DNA from: Okeania sp. KiyG1
Lineage (GTDB): Bacteria; Cyanobacteriota; Cyanobacteriia; Cyanobacteriales; Microcoleaceae
Length of the DNA stretch: 64,000 nt
Direction: 5' to 3'
NCBI RefSeq assembly: GCF_014132355.1
Contig: NZ_BLZO01000068.1
Coordinates: 1 to 64,000, forward strand
Shown: one piece after another, positions 26,824-37,998 of the stretch
How positions within the stretch are numbered: the first letter of the stretch is position 1
How the letters are laid out: every line of letters begins with the position of its first letter
Made by a program: the position numbers and the translations under genes
Notes under the pieces: generated by a model
What the model was told of the DNA's origin: nothing
Database searches by the model: none
Seen by the model: only the letters and a program-made list of their open reading frames with translations

Positions 26824-29481
26824 CTATAACCAATTTCCTACTAAAACAAAAGTTGACCAAAAGTAAGGATGAACAAATTCAGAATTTACCTCTTCTATTT
26901 GAGCGTCTCGTAAAATTTTTCGTTGTGCTCGACGCAAAGCTTCTGCTTTAGTGATTTTTGGGTCAACCAACTGTTCATATAAATTTTTCATCAACACAGC
27001 AGTTGCTTCATCACTCACATACCACAGACTAGCAATGGTACTTCTGGCTCCTGCTCTGACTGCAACTCCCGCTAACCCTAATGTTGCTCGATCGTCCCCA
27101 GTGGCAGTACGACAAGCACTCAAAACTAATAATTCTACAGGACGCGTTTGTTGAACGCCAGATTTAATCATACTTCGTAACTCTTCAACATTAATCTTAT
27201 CGTCCCAGGTCAGAATAAATGTATCTTCAACATTAGAACTAAATTCGCCGTGGGTTGCAATGTGAATTACTTGATAAGGAGCATCAGCGACTTCGGTATT
27301 AGCTTCATTTTCTGTAAACGACTCATTTAGCAAAATTTCACTAGAAGCTTGAGCTTGAATATCTTCTAACTCTTGTTTTACATTTGGCAGTGGTGGAAAA
27401 CCTTGACGACTTTCAGTTATTCCCATACCTAGTACTTCTAGTTTATTTCGTGCTAGTGGTTTAGGATCGATTAATTCTAGACTAGGAGCGATCGCCACAT
27501 TATAGTTATCCATTACATATTCCTTAGTATCATCATTATAAAGACTAGCTAAAGGAATACTTCGCAACCTTCCTTCTAATACAAATACTAAGGTTTTTAT
27601 TTTATTATCTCGCAATAGCTCTTCAGCAGGATAAATTAGCCATTGATAAATTTCTGCAGCAGGTTCCAAATAGTTTTCAATAAAAATTCGTTTTTGGGGA
27701 AATGTGAGAGCTGTTAGCATAGTTTCAATTTTTGAGTCTACTTCCGCTCTTGATATCTTAGTGCTGTAATAAACCAAAGGTTTTTCTGGTATAGCTAATA
27801 TTACTGCCAAGCGATCGCGCAAAATAATTGTATAGAAAATAGCTGCATTTTTGTCTACGCGGTCTACTTCTACAGGTTGAGCATCTAAACAAGCATTACG
27901 AAAAAAATTATCTAGTTCAGCTAACTGCAAAGCTTCAATTACTTGTCGTGCTTGTTTCAAATTTTTTTGACTAATATCTTGTTTTTCAGGTGTGTCAGGC
28001 TGTAAAAGTAACTCTACTAATTCACGATAAATAGGTTCTACACTATCCCTAAAATCAAACTTTAATTCTGAACTAATAGCAACTATATCACTCCGTAAAG
28101 CTTGGAGACTTTTTACTGATTGAGAATAAGCTACTATCGCTTCGTTTTTATTTCCTGTAACTGTTAAAATCCTACCTAATTGCCATTCCCACTGATAAAC
28201 AATATCAGTTGCATTAATACCTTGAGCCAAAATTAAAGCTTTTTCTGTTAATTCTTTAGCCTCATTCCATTGCTGATTATGTTCATATAAAGTTCCCAAA
28301 GTTCCTAAACCATAAGATTCTGCTCTTGCATCTCCTAAGTTTCTTGCTTGTTGTACTGCTGTCACTAAGTAATCAGCAATTTTTGCTGGTGAATATAATG
28401 GTTTATTATTACCATTTGCTAAAACTTCTTTTCTGAATTCTATTAAATTCTGAGCCAGATTAATTCTGGCATAAATACCTGGTTGAGAAGCAGATAATTG
28501 ATTTAATGAATCATCTATATTTGTTACTAATTCTGTAGCAGTTAAATCTTGCTTTTGGTTGATAGCTAGATTTAACTGATTGAGCATTGCTTGAATTTTA
28601 ATTTCTACTATAGGTGATTCTTCAATAGCTCGTTGATAAAATAAATTAGCAGCTTGGGGATTATCTAAAAGGACAGCTGTATTACCTAAGCTAATCCATA
28701 TTATGGCAATTTCTTCTGTTGCTTGTAAATTTTCTGCTATTACTAAACTAGACTCTAAAGCTTTTTGAGATTCTGATAGTTGACCTATTCCTCGAAGTAC
28801 ATCACCCAAACTTTGTAATGCTTTTGCTTTAATTATTGTATCTGGTTGTTCCTCCAGGTTTTGTTTAGCTCTTGTTAACTGTTTAAATGCTTGAGAATAT
28901 AAACCCAAAGCTTGTAAAGCTTGAGCTTGATTAATTCCACTACGAGTAAACCCTAAAGAATCACCAATTTTTTCATAAATTTGACTGGCTTCTTTCCAAG
29001 TATCTAAAGCTACTTCTGCTTGACCAATAGATAATTTTAATTGACCTTTTACTTCTAGGACACTAGCTGTAATTTTTTTTGGTTTTTGAGTATTTGATAT
29101 TGATTTAATTAAATTTAAACAATTATTCAAGGCTGCTTCAGCATTTTGCCATTTTCCTAGTTTGAGATAAACTAAGCCTAAATTTCTTATGGTTCTTATC
29201 TGACTATAATTATCTCCTTGAGTGGCATAATTATTAATAGCTGCTTCTAACAGAGGTATACTTGCAGAAAAATCTCCTTTTTCAAAAAGTTTTTGTGCTT
29301 TTAGTTCTAAATTACTAGCTGATGTGGTCGGTGCTTGAGTTAGTACATTCTCATTGATTTTACTTTTTTGAACTAGATTATTATTCAGGTAAACTGCCTG
29401 AACTTGCTTTACTTGAATACCTACTATTAAGGCAGAAGGCAGAAGGCAGAAGGCAGAAGAAAGAAGAAATATTTTAAGCAT
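26824..29481 (-). CDS. secreted TPR-CHAT protease-like protein
   Basis: An 885-residue protein with an N-terminal signal peptide (MLKIFLLSSAFCLLPSALIVG), about ten tetratricopeptide-type repeats (residues 55-480; for example AQKLFEKGDFSASIPLLEAAI and AEAALNNCLNLI) and a C-terminal CHAT caspase-like domain. The catalytic dyad is visible: H744 in IHIATHGEF and C790 in LVLSACRTATGD. The hydrophobic core of the signal peptide is encoded by four tandem copies of a 7-bp repeat (TTCTGCC), the type of repeat otherwise found between genes. TPR-CHAT genes often accompany two-partner secretion genes in cyanobacteria, as here, but the substrate is unknown. Transcription follows that of tpsB, about 1 kb of repeats away. 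Confidence 0.88.
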   Translation of the reverse strand: MLKIFLLSSAFCLLPSALIVGIQVKQVQAVYLNNNLVQKSKINENVLTQAPTTSASNLELKAQKLFEKGDFSASIPLLEAAINNYATQGDNYSQIRTIRNLGLVYLKLGKWQNAEAALNNCLNLIKSISNTQKPKKITASVLEVKGQLKLSIGQAEVALDTWKEASQIYEKIGDSLGFTRSGINQAQALQALGLYSQAFKQLTRAKQNLEEQPDTIIKAKALQSLGDVLRGIGQLSESQKALESSLVIAENLQATEEIAIIWISLGNTAVLLDNPQAANLFYQRAIEESPIVEIKIQAMLNQLNLAINQKQDLTATELVTNIDDSLNQLSASQPGIYARINLAQNLIEFRKEVLANGNNKPLYSPAKIADYLVTAVQQARNLGDARAESYGLGTLGTLYEHNQQWNEAKELTEKALILAQGINATDIVYQWEWQLGRILTVTGNKNEAIVAYSQSVKSLQALRSDIVAISSELKFDFRDSVEPIYRELVELLLQPDTPEKQDISQKNLKQARQVIEALQLAELDNFFRNACLDAQPVEVDRVDKNAAIFYTIILRDRLAVILAIPEKPLVYYSTKISRAEVDSKIETMLTALTFPQKRIFIENYLEPAAEIYQWLIYPAEELLRDNKIKTLVFVLEGRLRSIPLASLYNDDTKEYVMDNYNVAIAPSLELIDPKPLARNKLEVLGMGITESRQGFPPLPNVKQELEDIQAQASSEILLNESFTENEANTEVADAPYQVIHIATHGEFSSNVEDTFILTWDDKINVEELRSMIKSGVQQTRPVELLVLSACRTATGDDRATLGLAGVAVRAGARSTIASLWYVSDEATAVLMKNLYEQLVDPKITKAEALRRAQRKILRDAQIEEVNSEFVHPYFWSTFVLVGNWL

Positions 29482-29636
29482 ATATTTACTACAGAATAGT
29501 TCAACAATTAATAATTAAAATTAATAATTAAAATTAATAATTAACAATTACCCTTCCTTTAAAAGAGGAGGCTTTCAACCACAATTTTTCGGTAAAGCAT
29601 AAAATTTTGTATTTTTTGACAAATAGTATTATCTTG

Positions 29637-29834
29637 TATCATGTCCGGATAATTAGTTATAAAAAAACTTTCTCCTTCAACTCCAGTTGTTCTTCTTTCT
29701 TCCCCTCCACGGTCGGGGTTAGGGGTGGGTTGACTCCTGACTCCTGACTTCCCCTCCACGGTCGGGGTTAGGGGTGGGTTGACTCCTGACTCCTCCGTAG
29801 TTATTTATTTATCACTGTCTAACCGGACATAATA
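29637..29834. mobile_element. 198-bp miniature element, TATCATGTCCGG family
   Basis: Ends TATCATGTCCGGATAATTAG and CTAACCGGACATAATA are inverted repeats. It is closely similar to 51053-51207, including CTTTCTCCTTCAACTCCAG and CCGTAGTTATTTATTTATC near the ends. A 50-bp internal block (CTTCCCCTCCACGGTCGGGG with its flank) is present twice here and once in the other copy. Confidence 0.75.
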
Positions 29835-30110
29835 TTAATGTTTGATAAAATTATACCATGTATGAAAAAATAATTTTACAAATAAACTTGCTAGTAAATA
29901 ACTAATAATCCGGCGTTGCACAGTGACGAATGATTTGAAATTTTTGATGAAAAGGATTTTGGATTTGAGAATTACTAGAATTATTAATTAATGGTTTTTT
30001 AGTCAAAATCGAACACCTATTTTTTGCAGTATCATTCGATAATGTGCAACCCCAATAATCCACCTAAAACTAATCCACCTAAAATCTAAAACCTACCACC
30101 TACCACCTAA

Positions 30111-30338
30111 TATCATGTCCGGTTGAATACTTATAAATAAACGACGGAGGAGTCAGGAGTCAGTAGGGGCGATTCGCGTTTGCGGAGCATGACCTTAGGA
30201 AATCGCCCGTACAGGAGTCAGGAGGGAAGAAAGAAGAAGAAAGAAGCAATAAGAAAGAATAAAGAGTAGGAAAAGGAGAAAGAATAAAGAGTAGGAAAAG
30301 GAGAAAGTTTTTTTATCACTAATTATCCGGACATGATA
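30111..30338. mobile_element. 228-bp miniature element, TATCATGTCCGG family
   Basis: Ends TATCATGTCCGGTTGAATAC and TTATCCGGACATGATA are near-perfect inverted repeats. The interior carries the nested palindrome GTAGGGGCGATT / AAATCGCCCGTAC and a purine-rich repeat. Confidence 0.75.
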
Positions 30339-30542
30339 TAACACCTAAAAAGTTATTTGTAGCAAACATTTATCAATTTAGTATAAGACACAAAGTGGCC
30401 GATCGTTGACTATCCCCATGCAATTGATTCTGTCTCCAGTATAGCTGTCTCCTGACTCCTTCTTCAAAACAGAATACAATCAATTATCTAATATAATTTT
30501 TTTTATAGCTTAAAAAATCGGAAATATTTGATTAATAAATGA

Positions 30543-32260
30543 TTAGAAAGCTCTGTATCTCAGATAAAAGTATATACCATCCTCCTGCAATGAATCTCCA
30601 TTTGTTTCTATATCTACAAAAGGTATTCCCCAATCTAATTGGGCCGAAAAACGAGTTCCTACTTGAATTCTTAAACCCACACCTACAGAAGATAGAGTTT
30701 CCTCTACCAGCTCAACATCATTACTATTCCAAACAGTACCAAAATCAACAAAAGGAGTTACTTGTAAAACAGCATCCCACTCTCGTACCCGCAGAATAGG
30801 AAACCTAAATTCACTAGAAATAAACAAACCATTATCACCAATTAAAGCATCTTGACGATATCCTCTCACACTTAATCCACCTCCCAAGCTAAACTGTTCT
30901 TGGGCAAATAAACTGCTAGGTGTTAATTGAATATCTGACCTAATTAAAAAAACTGTATCTGGTGCAAATAAACGTAAATATTGTGCTTGTCCCCGCCAAG
31001 AAAAATATCTCTCATCTGGAATTTCCTCATTAAAAGAATCTAAATTATTAGCATTAATATCGCTAACATCAAAATCATTTATTCCTAGAGAAAATTCTGA
31101 CCGTGCCACAAACACATCATTAGTACTCCTAGAAGTATATTCCTGAAAAAAACGAACTGAAGAAATGCTCACCTCCCCATCACTTATATCAGGAAAAGGC
31201 TCGCCATTAAGAGTAGTTTTTGATTCATCTACAGAACCCGTAAAACCCAGAGCAATTTCTTTACTAAGAGTTTGATAAATAGGTTGGCGAAAACTTATCT
31301 CATAAGTACGAGAATTTGTTTCGATATCTATTTCATCAGCATCTTCATCAACATCAAAAAATTCTTCAAGAATTTCACTACTGGTGCGACGATGACGTAA
31401 ACTAATAGTTCCATTTTTAGAATTAATGGGGATAGTATAACTAAAGTCATCAAGAGTATTGCTACCATCTGTATTGTAATAAGTCGCATTCAGGCGATCG
31501 CCAAACCCAGTCAAATTACTATGAGAAAGTTGAACTTGGCGACGAACAGTACCCACACTAGGAGAACGTAAATTATCAGCAGAAAGTTGAGCCAAAAAAA
31601 GCAGGTGCTTCTTCCACCTCAACCTCTAACCTACTCAAACCTGGACGAGAACCTGCCGTTAAATTAGCAGATAATCTCTCAACTAAGGGGTCAAGCTGAA
31701 GTAACTGCAAAGATTGAAATAAATCATCTTGATTTAAAGGCGTTTTAATACCAGATTCAATTCGACTGCGAATATACCCAGAATTAAGTCTTTTTAACCC
31801 CGAAATTTCAATTGCTTCAACTATCCCTTCTATCACTTCTATTGTAACTGTACCATCTTGCAAAGTTTGTGGGGGGAATAAATGCCCCAGAAGTAACATA
31901 TCCTCGATCAAAATATAGCTGAGTTACTGCTGTTTGTGCTTCTAGTAATTCCGCAAAAGAAATAGGACGACCTGTAAAAGGTTCCAGAATTTCCGCCAAT
32001 TCTGTAGAACTAAAAACTGTACTACCAACAACTACAAATTGGGTAACAGTAATTTTACCTGGAATTTGCAGAGGAGGTGACTGGGGAGATGGAGATGGTA
32101 CTGGTGGAGGTTGGAGCAAATCATTTGGTGGAGGTAATGGTTCTCCTTCCGGTATGGGTTGAGGGTTAGGGTTAACTGGCCTAGGAGTTGTTTGAGCAGT
32201 GGCAGGTTCAGAAGTAGAAAAATAAGATAAAGAAATAAGAATTATTATCCAGACAATCAT
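30543..32260 (-). CDS. TpsB/ShlB-type two-partner secretion outer-membrane transporter, frame broken twice
   Basis: Outer-membrane beta-barrel that exports TpsA exoproteins. The order is: signal region (MIVWIIILISLSYFSTSEPATA), Pro-rich linker, POTRA domains (ITVTQFVVVGSTVFSSTELAEIL; VEVEEAPAF), then a 16-strand barrel including the TpsB motif SLGGGLSVRGYRQDA and the C-terminal aromatic strand GIYFYLRYRAF. Three overlapping frames encode it. One base fewer in the G6 run at 31871-31876 restores GAFIPPQTLQDGT, and one base fewer in the A7 run at 31594-31600 restores APAFLAQLSADNLRS. Both breaks are homopolymers, so I annotate one gene of about 570 residues. It lies downstream of the two tpsA genes on the same strand. 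Confidence 0.85.
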
Positions 32261-33686
32261 AACTTTTTTTTGAAATTGAGGTCCTGCCTGAGCAAATAAT
32301 AAAATATGGTCATCGAAATAATAAAATTTTTTTTATAGTGTCCTTTCATGGCTTAGTGTTAAACCCAACATAAAATACCCAAAATAATTTTATAAGGGTG
32401 TGGAATGTCTCATCTATCACTGGGCTATTTTATCCATAGTTTTACTTCTTTTTTTTCTATTTCCTAATATTCAAAGGAGAAAATAATGAGAAATTTGTCA
32501 ACTTGGAGACGGTCGGTCGATAGAAAAAGTAGAGCGTTGCATAAATGCGCTTGGGATTTTAATAGTTTTGTGGAAGTGGAAGTGAAAGTAGAAGTGGAAG
32601 TGGAATGGGCATCTTGCCCGTTCCTGATATAGCAATGAGCGGTGGTATATTTACAAATTGCAGGAGAGGCCAAATAGCTAAAGGTTTTACATTATCAGTA
32701 ATTTATTCTCTCTGTTGCCTGTTGCCTGTTGCCTGCGCACAACGCTATATTTTGGGGCAGGCAGGATGGGACAGGCAGGATGGGACAGGGACAGGTAGGA
32801 TACCTGCCCCCACTTACCACTTATATTTATCCCGCCCCCTCAGCAATGCAAAAAGTAAAGTATGTGGAGACACAATTTATTATCTATTCAAGCATTTCTG
32901 TAAGTTTGGGTCGGGAGATAAGGAGATGGGGAGATCGAGAAATATTTGGTAATGGTTGAAGATGAAACATTTTATAGGGCGAATGCCATTCGCCCCTACA
33001 TATTCCCTATTATACCATTTTGAAAAAAGAATGTTACGAATTAATTTGCGCCATAAAAAGACTTTCAGATAAAGTCTGTTTCACGAAAAAGGTAATTTTC
33101 AACATCAAAAATTGTATTAAATCTATCCCCAAGTGCATTCTAAATTCTAAATTCGCGCATTAAAATAAATACCCTAACTATTTGTAGCAAACATTTATCA
33201 ATTTGGTATTATACCAATTCTTAAAAGTAATTCTATACTTAGGTAACACTTCAGTTATTAAGTTATTGACACTAACTTGATCATTTTTTTGCTAATTAGA
33301 GCCCTATTTAATGTCAACTATTCCTATTTTTATATTATGTCTAGCTAATTAGTTGTTAAAAAACTTATCCTCTTGCTTAAACAGTAAATTTTTATATTTT
33401 CCCTACTCCCCTACTCCCCACTCCCCCGCTCCCCTACTATTTTAATAATAAGTATTCAATCGGACATGATATTACTTCTCCCTGTACGGAAGTTGCATGG
33501 AACGTCCCTACCCACTCCCCTACTCAAGAAAATGTAGAAAAATTTTTGAGAAATTGTATTACCGAATTATTAATAATTAAATAATTCGCGCCTTGAAGCC
33601 TCCCCTTTTAAGGGGAAAAAAGAAATAATATCTCCTTATATTTAATTCCGTAACGGTTAAAACCCGAGGTAATTATCAATTATCCA
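32261..33686. repeat. intergenic between tpsA1 and tpsB: repeats, no gene seen
   Basis: Hexamer-like GAAGTG runs (32572-32605) are followed by GGGCATCTTGCCCG palindromes, GGACAGGCAGGAT repeats, a GGGCGAATGCCATTCGCCCC palindrome (about 32979), an element at 33012-33209 and an AGGGGA/TCCCCTTTT-type element (33555-33705). Open frames at 32605-32959 run through these repeats and have no protein-like features. Confidence 0.5.
33012..33209. mobile_element. 198-bp miniature element, ATACCATTTTG ends
   Basis: Begins ATACCATTTTGAAAAAAGAA and ends AAACATTTATCAATTTGGTAT; the outer ATACCA and TGGTAT are inverted. A second copy (62593-62815) has another element inserted in it. Confidence 0.6.
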
Positions 33687-36600
33687 TTATCCATTATCAA
33701 TTAATGAACTATTCCCTATTCCAGTTCCAAATGCCACAGGAGAAAATAGATAACAACTAGGATGAATTAACTGTAAACCACCTGTATTGACAGCAGCTTC
33801 AGTAGTAGTGAGTATAATAGTACCACCTTCAGTCATGGCCCAACCCTGAGCTTGGCGAATTTCTGGCAAGTTCTCGACTTCTGACCGATGGTAGATTACC
33901 ACAGGTTGTTTATCATCTCTCATCACAGCAGTTGTATACCTGGGTGTTTCTGTTTCCCATTCCACTGTTCCTCTCAATACTGTCAATGGTTTAGTTGGGT
34001 CTGGTGGTAGACCCCCTCGACCTGTAATCACAAATGAACTACCTTCTTTTTCAACCTGAGTAGACGCACATATATTTTTGGCCACTAATGACTCAGCATC
34101 TATAACTGTTGCAGATAATATGACCATTCCTTGAGTGGGGTCTATTTGAGTATTAAGTTCAACCGTACCATCAATGCCCAAAGTTGAGGTGGCAGTAATT
34201 TGACTACTATTATCAAAAAATACCCCTTCTGCGTTGATAGAAATATTACCACCTCGACCCTCTATAGCATTAGCACTAATCTTGTTATTATCTGCTGCAA
34301 TAATAAATTGTGCATCAATATTAATATCTCCACCTGTGGCAGACTTTGTAGCATTGGTAGTAATTGCACTATTATTTTCTAGGTTAATATTTGAAGCTTG
34401 TATAGTAATGTTACCCTGGTCTCCAGCTCTAGTTTCTGCACTCAGAGTACCATTATTGAGTTCAATAGATGGAGCATTAATATTGAGGGAACCCGCCACC
34501 CCGCTACCAGAACTACTAACAGTAACGATCGCTCGGTCTTCTACTTTTAAATTCGGTGTATTAATATTGATAGAACCAGCATTGCCATTATTCAGAGTAC
34601 GAGCAGTAATAGTGCTGGAGTCACCAGAAATTGAATTTACTCCAGATAGAGTAATATTTTCTGTGGCACTGACTGTTAAATTTCCTGCCTTGCCGTCTCC
34701 AAAGGTGCTAGCACTGATTTCACCTCCATCCAGAATTGTCAAGCGTTCTGTTTCTATGAATGCGTTGCCTCCATCTCCACTGCCTACTCCTAGAGACAAA
34801 TTTCTTAAGTCTTCTACACTAGCAAGAATACTACTAGCAAGTCCACCATCTTCAGCACGACCAATGAGTTCAATTTCTGTTGCTCGTACTGTTAAGTCTC
34901 CACTACTACCCACACCAGATGTACCTGCTCTGACTTGAGCACCATTTCTTAAGCTCAAGCGTTCGGTGTCAACAGTTAAACTTCCGCCATTGCCTGTAGC
35001 TTCATCAAAGACTGAAGTAAACAAGCTACTAGGAAGTTGACCGCTAGGAATAGTACCACTCATGTCAATTTCTGTTGCTCGTACTGTTAAATCTCCACTT
35101 TGACCTTGAGCAAATGTTCCAGTACCTATCAACCCTCCACCTTTTAACCGTAAACTTTGGGTATTAATTGCTAAATTTCCACCATTTCCTGTAGCTCCAG
35201 GTAAAACAGTTGTCAACAAACCACTAGGAACTTGACCGTTTATACTTTGAACTAGAGATGGTATTTCTGGCAATAAATTTTCACTGGTAGCATTACCTGA
35301 TAGCTCTACTTCCTTTGCATTGACCGTAATGTTTCCTCCTTGACCAGAACTGAAAACTGCCGCTTGAATTATTGCCCCGTCTCGTAATATCAGACGTTCC
35401 GTATCTATCGTTAAATTGCCACCATCCCCCGTAGACCCTAATGCAACTTGACTATTTATACCACTGAGAAACTGACCATCTGGTGAAATACCTACTGCTT
35501 CTATTTCAGTAGCATTAACTACAATATTTCCTCCCTTACCTTCACTCGAAGTAGATGCTAAAATTGAGCCTCCATTTGTCAGCATGAGATTTTGAGTATT
35601 AATTATTAAATTTCCTCCATCTCCATTCCTAATTATTGCTGCACTCTCATTACTATCAGCAGTAATGGAACTGTTATTTACCTCAATATCGGTAGCATTA
35701 ATTTCTATATTTCCACCTTTGCCTTCCCCTTCAGTACGGGCGCTAATGGTGGCTCCACCTTCAAGAGTCAGACGGTCTGTTGTAATCAATATTTGGCCAC
35801 CATCACCACTGCCAACACCGGATGGAGTTATAGGTGATAAGTCTTCAACTGCAGCTTGAATAATGCTAGGTAAGATAAAAAGATCGTTGGCAAAACTACC
35901 TTGTAAGTTAATTTCTTTTGCTGTTATAGTTACATCTCCACTATCTCCTACACCAGATGTACCAGCTCTTACTTGTCCTCCGTTTTGTAGAGTTAGAGAC
36001 TGAGTATCGATAGTAATATTTCCACCTTTACCTGTAGCACCTAATAAAACTGAAGTAAAAAAGCTACTTGGCAGAAAAGCATCTTCAGAAGAACCAATGA
36101 CTTCTATTTCCCTTGCCTTAACTGCCAGTTCTCCACTATCTCCGACACCAAATGTACCAGTTCCTATTTGCGCTCCGTTGCGTAATACTATGCGTCTGCT
36201 ATTAACTGTTAATTTGCCACTATTTCCTGTAGCTTCCGGTATAACTAGAGCTAAAATTGCACTGGGAAATTGACCATTTAGAGCTTCTAACAGGAGTTGT
36301 TGCTGAGGAACAGTACTTTGAGATACAATAGTACCAGAGGCTTCTATTTCAGTGGCATTTACAGTTAAATTTCCTCCTTGTCCTGCACCAAAAACGTTGG
36401 CTGTCAGTTGTCCCCCATTGAAAAGCTTGAGGTTTTGAGTATTAATTGTTAGGTCTCCACTTCTACCTGTTGCTCCTGGTAATACATCTGTAAATATGCC
36501 ACTGAGATTTTGACCATCTGCTGATATACCCATAACCTCTATTTCATTGGCGTTTACTGTCAGCTCTCCGCTTGTACCTGTGCCAAATGTAGCTGTACTT

Positions 36601-37661
36601 ATCTGTCCTCCACTTGTGAGTATTAAACGTGGAGTATTAGCTGTAATGCTTGCACCACTGCCATTTGCAGCAAATCCTACATCAGCGTCCACAAAGCTAT
36701 CTGTTACTTCCAATAATTCGGAAGATATCAATGAAATGCTACCTCCTGGTTCATTGCCTAAAGTATTGGCTACAATAGTTGAACCCCCTGTTATGGCCAC
36801 TTGTCTACCTTGGAGTTGAATATCACCACTACCTTCTCCACTTACATCCACAACAGCACCATTCTTGATTTGTATATTCTCAAAGTTTTCTACTTCTGAA
36901 TAATTAAGAGTATAATTATTGGTGTTTTCTAATCTGACTAAACTATTATTTCCAACGCTGCCTATTTCTATTCTTCCTTGTTCGGTTGTCAGTTTTCCAC
37001 TGTCAATAATTACCTCCCTTCCTATTAACCCTAAAGTTTCTCCAGATGGTATTTGTAGACCAACTTCTTCTGCGGTTGATTGACTGACAATATTTCCTTG
37101 ACACAGCGGACAGGATGCCCGCTCTACAAAAATTTGATTGAAAAATAGAGCTGAAGGTTCTACTGATAATAAGTTACTATTTTGAGGATTAGTAACACTA
37201 AATAAACCATTTTCTCCTAACCTAATTTCGTTGGCTGTTGTCGCAATAAATGACCCCCTAATATCTAGACTAGAATTAGGTCCGAATAATATACCATTAG
37301 GATTTATTAAAAATAAATTTGCTTCTCCTAATACTCCTAATTTTCCTAATATATTGCTGGCATTATTACCTGTAATTCTTGTTAATATATTTTCAATTCC
37401 TGCTGGGTTTGTGAAGTAGACACTTCGATTTTCTCCAACATTAAATTCTTGGAAACTATGAAACAAATTTGAACCTCTAATTGCTCCACCTTCTATCTGT
37501 TCTTTGAATCTATCTATAGAATTAACAACTGAATTTTCTGCCCCTAGTGTTTGGTCGGGAATTATTTGAGCATTTCCTGGATTTTGGCAAAATAAACTAG
37601 ATAAAATTAGCCATATTCCTGATGTTGAACTGGAGAAAATTATTAGAGATTTTAATTTCAT
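33687..37661 (-). CDS. giant TpsA exoprotein (filamentous haemagglutinin N-terminal domain), first paralogue
   Basis: A secreted 1324-residue protein. Signal peptide to about residue 32 (ending GNAQI), then the TPS secretion domain: DQTLGAENSVVNSIDRF, GAIRGSNLFHSFQEFNVGE, and LFLINPNGILFGPNSSLDIRGSF with the NPNGI motif. A long right-handed beta-helix follows, built of about 20-residue repeats (GNGGNLTIDTERLSLRNGAQV, then GDLTVRATEIE). The C-terminus (GRGGLPPDPTKPLTVLRGTVEW, GLQLIHPSCYLFS) is shared with the paralogue at 38858. Near residue 180 an extra IFVERASCPLCQG corresponds to a GC-rich dispersed repeat carried in frame. The dense codon repetition creates long antisense frames that are not genes. 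It should be exported by the adjacent TpsB. Confidence 0.92.
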   Translation of the reverse strand: MKLKSLIIFSSSTSGIWLILSSLFCQNPGNAQIIPDQTLGAENSVVNSIDRFKEQIEGGAIRGSNLFHSFQEFNVGENRSVYFTNPAGIENILTRITGNNASNILGKLGVLGEANLFLINPNGILFGPNSSLDIRGSFIATTANEIRLGENGLFSVTNPQNSNLLSVEPSALFFNQIFVERASCPLCQGNIVSQSTAEEVGLQIPSGETLGLIGREVIIDSGKLTTEQGRIEIGSVGNNSLVRLENTNNYTLNYSEVENFENIQIKNGAVVDVSGEGSGDIQLQGRQVAITGGSTIVANTLGNEPGGSISLISSELLEVTDSFVDADVGFAANGSGASITANTPRLILTSGGQISTATFGTGTSGELTVNANEIEVMGISADGQNLSGIFTDVLPGATGRSGDLTINTQNLKLFNGGQLTANVFGAGQGGNLTVNATEIEASGTIVSQSTVPQQQLLLEALNGQFPSAILALVIPEATGNSGKLTVNSRRIVLRNGAQIGTGTFGVGDSGELAVKAREIEVIGSSEDAFLPSSFFTSVLLGATGKGGNITIDTQSLTLQNGGQVRAGTSGVGDSGDVTITAKEINLQGSFANDLFILPSIIQAAVEDLSPITPSGVGSGDGGQILITTDRLTLEGGATISARTEGEGKGGNIEINATDIEVNNSSITADSNESAAIIRNGDGGNLIINTQNLMLTNGGSILASTSSEGKGGNIVVNATEIEAVGISPDGQFLSGINSQVALGSTGDGGNLTIDTERLILRDGAIIQAAVFSSGQGGNITVNAKEVELSGNATSENLLPEIPSLVQSINGQVPSGLLTTVLPGATGNGGNLAINTQSLRLKGGGLIGTGTFAQGQSGDLTVRATEIDMSGTIPSGQLPSSLFTSVFDEATGNGGSLTVDTERLSLRNGAQVRAGTSGVGSSGDLTVRATEIELIGRAEDGGLASSILASVEDLRNLSLGVGSGDGGNAFIETERLTILDGGEISASTFGDGKAGNLTVSATENITLSGVNSISGDSSTITARTLNNGNAGSININTPNLKVEDRAIVTVSSSGSGVAGSLNINAPSIELNNGTLSAETRAGDQGNITIQASNINLENNSAITTNATKSATGGDINIDAQFIIAADNNKISANAIEGRGGNISINAEGVFFDNSSQITATSTLGIDGTVELNTQIDPTQGMVILSATVIDAESLVAKNICASTQVEKEGSSFVITGRGGLPPDPTKPLTVLRGTVEWETETPRYTTAVMRDDKQPVVIYHRSEVENLPEIRQAQGWAMTEGGTIILTTTEAAVNTGGLQLIHPSCYLFSPVAFGTGIGNSSLIDNG

Positions 37662-37833
37662 AATTGTTATTAAACATTAATATATTATATATTTATATAA
37701 AATGCGGTTATATCATGTGCCCCCTACGGGGGAGCTACGCTAACAGACGGGTCAATTATAAATAAAATTTACCGAATAATTAATAATTATTAATTATTAA
37801 TTAAATAATTCAGGTTTAAAGCCTCTCCTTTAA

Positions 37834-37998
37834 TATCATGTCCGGTAGCATCAGTCTTGTATAGCAAAGGTAAGGAAGAAGGAAGAAGGAAGAAGGAAGA
37901 GGGAAGAGGTCCGAAGGCTACCCTCGCAAGAAAAAAACCATTATTTCCTGTAGATATTCACCCTTGGGTTTACACAAACGATATAAACGGACATGATA
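37834..37998. mobile_element. 165-bp miniature element, TATCATGTCCGG family
   Basis: Ends TATCATGTCCGGTAGCATC and AAACGGACATGATA. The interior contains GGAAGAA heptamers. Confidence 0.65.

Larger units (their letters stand above)
29482..30542. repeat. intergenic between tpsB and the CHAT gene: repeats only
   Basis: AATTAAA-type heptamers and a CCTTTAAAAGAGGAGGC element lie next to the CHAT start (29500-29600). Two TATCATGTCCGG elements follow (29637-29834 and 30111-30338). A half copy of the AGCAAACATTTATCAATTT repeat lies near 30362. No gene is seen in this 1-kb stretch, so the two genes are probably separate transcription units. Confidence 0.55.

Noticed and set aside
34200-36819. Long plus-strand open frames opposite the first tpsA gene (up to 234 codons)
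   Set aside because: They mirror the repetitive Gly/Asn/Thr codons of the beta-helix in the antisense frame, lack start signals and show no domain; similar frames lie opposite the second tpsA (39489-40427).
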